The notes under the pieces are model-generated. The model searched no databases, was not told the origin of the DNA, and saw only the letters and a program-made list of their open reading frames with translations. This document shows positions 12,390 through 14,435 of a DNA stretch of 14,435 nucleotides, one piece after another; the first letter of the stretch is position 1; each line of letters starts with the position of its first letter. The translations under genes were made by a program, and so were the position numbers. The stretch is from an uncultured Eubacterium sp. (GTDB lineage: Bacteria > Bacillota > Clostridia > Peptostreptococcales > Anaerovoracaceae). The DNA is taken from contig CALBGO010000043.1 in assembly GCA_937894585.1 (NCBI GenBank), positions 1-14,435 on the forward strand. Direction: 5' to 3'.

Positions 12390-14328
12390 ACACTCCGGCT
12401 TCTGTTTCGGTGTAAAGCAGGCTATTGAAAAAACGGAAGAACAGATAAAAAAGTACAAGCTGCATGACGGAGGGAACACCCGTATTTATACCTGCGGCCA
12501 GCTGATTCATAACCAGTCGGTCACAGACAGTCTGGCTGCCCGCGGTGTCGGAATTATCGAAACTCCCGGGGAGGCGCAGGAAGGCGATACTGTAATTGTC
12601 AGATCTCACGGAGAAGGAAAAAGTTTTTTTGAGGAAGCGCAGCAGCGGGGACTTAAGGTTGTCGATGCTACCTGTCCCTTTGTAAACCGAATTCATCAGC
12701 TTGTGTCTGAAGCGGACAGACAGGGAAAGTCCGTTGTCATTGTCGGAGACCGCAGTCATCCGGAAGTGGCGGGGATTAACGGCTGGTGCGAAAACAAAGC
12801 CACGATTGTCAACAGCAGAGAGGAAGCTGCGGAAATCGAAGCGGAGCATATTTTTCTGGTTTGCCAGACGACAATCAAAAAAGAATTGCTGGACGAAATT
12901 GTAGAGGTATTTGAGGAGAAAAATATCGATGCGGAAATCAATAACACCATATGCAGCGCTACAAGAGACCGGCAGGAAGCATGTGCAGAACTTGCCGCAA
13001 AGTCGGATGCTATGGTTATAATCGGAGGTCGAAACAGCTCAAATACTCGCAAGCTTTACGAAATTTCAAAAAAACTCTGTAAAAATTCGTATTTTATTGA
13101 AAATATTCGAGATTTACCATTGAAACAATTGAGAAAATGTAATAAAATAGGTATTGCGGCAGGTGCTTCGACACCTGAATGCGTAATTAAGGAGGTTATT
13201 GCTAACATGAGTGAAATGATCACTAACGAAAAAATTTCAATGGAAGATTTCATGGACGAAATCGACGCGTCTTTAAGACTACCACGCACTGGCGAAATCG
13301 TTGACGGCAAAGTACATCAGGTAACTGAAAAAGAAGTCATCGTAAACATGGGATGCAAAAAGGACGGAATTCTTCCTGTGGAAGAAGTAACATTAGAGGA
13401 AGGACAGAAGCTGACTGATTTATTCAAAGAAGGCGACGATATCCAGGCAAAGGTTGTCAAAACAGACGACGGCGATGGAGGAATCTTACTCTCCAAGAAA
13501 AAGCTTGAAATAAATGAGCACTGGAACGAGATTAACGAAGCTCTTGAAAATAAATCTGTTATTTCTGTAAAGGTTATCAGACAGGTAAACGGCGGCGTGA
13601 TCGCAGCCTACAAAGAAGTTACCGGTTTTATTCCGCTTTCTCAGCTGTCTGACAAGTTTGTGGAAAACGCAGACGAATTTATCGGTCAGGTTCTGGATGT
13701 AAAGGTAAGCAGAGTTGACCAGAGAAGAGGCAGAGTTGTATTCTCCCACAAGGTTGTTCTCAACGAAGAAAAGCAGAAGAGAATTGCTGCTGTATGGGAA
13801 GGTCTTCATGTGGATGATATCGTAGAAGGTACTGTTATGAGATTTACCGATTACGGTGCATTCATCGATCTGGGCGGAATTGACGGACTTCTGCATATTT
13901 CCGAAATTTCCTGGGGCAAGCTGAAACATCCGCAGGAAGTTCTTGAAATCGGTGAAAAAGTTAAAGTTAAGATTCTTTCCATGAATGAAGAGAAGGGCAA
14001 GATTTCTCTGGGTCTGAAGCAGACTGTTCCTGAACCTTGGTCTGTCATTGACGAGAACTATCAGGTTGGACAGGTTGTGTCCGGTAAGGTTGTACAGATT
14101 AAAGAGTATGGCGCTTTCGTTGAACTGGAGCCGGGTCTTGACGGACTGGTACATATTTCCGAGGTTGCTCACAAGAGAGTTACCAATATTGCGGACGAGC
14201 TTTCCATCGGGCAGGCTGTGGATGCTAAGATTTTGGAAATTGACAAAGAAAGAAAAAGAATCAGCCTGAGCATTAAAGAAACTTTAGATGCCGACGCTGA
14301 AGAAGTATCTGCTGATGACGCAGAATAA
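12367..14328 (+). CDS. IspH - ribosomal protein S1 fusion protein
   Basis: A 653-residue two-part protein. Residues 1-278 are IspH (HMBPP reductase), the last enzyme of the MEP isoprenoid pathway, which makes IPP and DMAPP. The three Fe-S cluster cysteines C13, C103 and C196 are present, as are the substrate residues H48, H81, H131, E133 and T168. Residues ~281-653 are ribosomal protein S1 with four S1 (OB-fold) RNA-binding domains at roughly 309-377, 395-463, 482-551 and 566-636, and an acidic tail. This fusion is known in Clostridia. The junction carries a near-consensus promoter and a strong ribosome binding site before Met281, so S1 may also be made separately as 373 residues (13207-14328). 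ATG 12367 has GGAAGGG 13 nt upstream. Confidence 0.96.
   Translation: MAEIIRAEHSGFCFGVKQAIEKTEEQIKKYKLHDGGNTRIYTCGQLIHNQSVTDSLAARGVGIIETPGEAQEGDTVIVRSHGEGKSFFEEAQQRGLKVVDATCPFVNRIHQLVSEADRQGKSVVIVGDRSHPEVAGINGWCENKATIVNSREEAAEIEAEHIFLVCQTTIKKELLDEIVEVFEEKNIDAEINNTICSATRDRQEACAELAAKSDAMVIIGGRNSSNTRKLYEISKKLCKNSYFIENIRDLPLKQLRKCNKIGIAAGASTPECVIKEVIANMSEMITNEKISMEDFMDEIDASLRLPRTGEIVDGKVHQVTEKEVIVNMGCKKDGILPVEEVTLEEGQKLTDLFKEGDDIQAKVVKTDDGDGGILLSKKKLEINEHWNEINEALENKSVISVKVIRQVNGGVIAAYKEVTGFIPLSQLSDKFVENADEFIGQVLDVKVSRVDQRRGRVVFSHKVVLNEEKQKRIAAVWEGLHVDDIVEGTVMRFTDYGAFIDLGGIDGLLHISEISWGKLKHPQEVLEIGEKVKVKILSMNEEKGKISLGLKQTVPEPWSVIDENYQVGQVVSGKVVQIKEYGAFVELEPGLDGLVHISEVAHKRVTNIADELSIGQAVDAKILEIDKERKRISLSIKETLDADAEEVSADDAE
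13120..13148 (+). promoter_or_regulatory. Putative internal sigma-A promoter for rpsA inside ispH
   Basis: TTGAAA (13120-13125), a 17-nt spacer and TAAAAT (13143-13148) each match five of six consensus bases. They lie in a distinctly AT-rich patch (~13066-13150) of an otherwise balanced coding sequence. Expected start near 13155 would give a leader of about 52 nt to ATG 13207. Confidence 0.6.
13189..13209 (+). promoter_or_regulatory. rpsA: Internal ribosome binding site and start codon for ribosomal protein S1
   Basis: AAGGAGG (13189-13195) lies 11 nt before the in-frame ATG 13207. The downstream product would start MSEMITNEKISMEDFMDEID, the kind of N-terminus seen in stand-alone clostridial S1. 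It falls exactly at the IspH/S1 boundary (Met281 of the fusion). Confidence 0.65.
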
Positions 14329-14350
14329 TTGAAGGATACTTGTCAATCAT

Positions 14351-14385
14351 AACGCAGAATGTAACCATACACTCTGCGTTTTTTT
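14351..14385 (+). terminator. Intrinsic terminator of the ispH-rpsA transcript
   Basis: AACGCAGA (14351-14358) pairs with TCTGCGTT (14373-14380), extended inside by TGT/ACA (14360-14362, 14369-14371) across one mismatch. A run of seven T (14379-14385) follows. It lies 22 nt after the stop codon. Confidence 0.92.
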
Positions 14386-14387
14386 GA

Positions 14388-14435
14388 GTGTGCCAGGCAT
14401 GGCGCAAGTCTTACGGGTGAAAGTCCCGTCACGGG
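14388..14435 (+). mobile_element. 5' end of a group II intron (partial, runs off the window)
   Basis: Starting at 14388 the sequence GTGTGCCAGGCATGG matches the conserved 5' end of bacterial group II introns (GTGYG) and, from memory, closely resembles bacterial class C introns such as that of Bacillus halodurans. Further in, ACGGG (14413-14417) and CCCGT (14425-14429) form a stem around TGAAAGT, the typical early domain I hairpin. It begins two bases (GA) after the T-run of an intrinsic terminator, the preferred target of class C introns. The catalytic core, any reverse transcriptase and the 3' end lie outside the window. Confidence 0.85.

Noticed and set aside
13486..14172. 228-residue minus-strand open frame opposite the S1 domains
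   Set aside because: Antisense shadow of repeated S1 domains; no ribosome binding site or recognisable family.
1..14435. CRISPR arrays, insertion sequences or prophage genes
   Set aside because: No regularly spaced direct repeats, transposase, integrase or phage motifs were seen; the only mobile-element signal is the intron end at 14388.

Overview
The window looks like a chromosomal segment of a low-to-mid-GC, spore-forming-lineage Clostridia (Bacillota). The evidence is a YlmC/YmxH-type PRC-barrel gene, a TepA/ClpP-like protease, an IspH-ribosomal protein S1 fusion (an arrangement known from Clostridia), strong AGGAGG-type ribosome binding sites, consensus sigma-A promoters, and a Gram-positive style Tad/Flp pilus locus with no outer-membrane secretin genes. 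I cannot name the genus from this sequence alone.

Layout. (1) 57-1674: trpS, then a Qnr-like pentapeptide-repeat protein. (2) 1673-1970: a gene-free stretch that folds into a long RNA closed by a GC-rich stem, followed by a tRNA-like T-arm hairpin and the terminator of the next gene. (3) 1971-2046: tRNA-Arg(CCG) on the minus strand with its own promoter. (4) 2124-3093: a divergent pair, ylmC-like (minus) and tepA-like (plus). (5) 3115-10297: a strong sigma-A promoter drives a tightly packed Tad (tight adherence / Flp pilus) operon. In order it encodes a CpaE/TadZ-like ATPase-fold protein, the CpaF/TadA motor ATPase, TadB, a TadC with an extra external domain, a 47-residue Flp-type pilin, a TadE-like pseudopilin, a DUF5702/TadG-like protein, a second TadE-like protein carrying tandem Cys/His repeats, and a DUF6382-like protein. 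A hairpin terminator follows. (6) 10472-10963: a membrane-anchored SPOR-domain protein whose ribosome binding site lies in a hairpin. (7) 11028-12389: RarA/MgsA AAA+ ATPase. (8) 12367-14328: ispH-rpsA fusion gene, with a near-consensus promoter and ribosome binding site inside it at the domain junction. (9) 14351-14435: an intrinsic terminator, and directly after its T-tract the 5' end of a group II intron that runs off the window.

How they fit together. The Tad operon should build a pilus-like or secretion machine. CpaE would localise it, CpaF would power it, TadB/TadC would form the membrane platform, and the pilin and TadE-like proteins would form or cap the fibre. No prepilin peptidase (TadV/CpaA) is in the window, so it must be encoded elsewhere. 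The flanking genes are housekeeping (tRNA charging, arginine tRNA, replication restart, isoprenoid synthesis, translation).

The points most worth checking are the unassigned structured RNA at 1673-1915, the tandem H-x3-C-x22-C-x2-C repeats on a pilin-like protein, the Glu5-to-Gln change in the main pilin, the hidden promoter and start for ribosomal protein S1 inside ispH, and the group II intron placed right behind a terminator.
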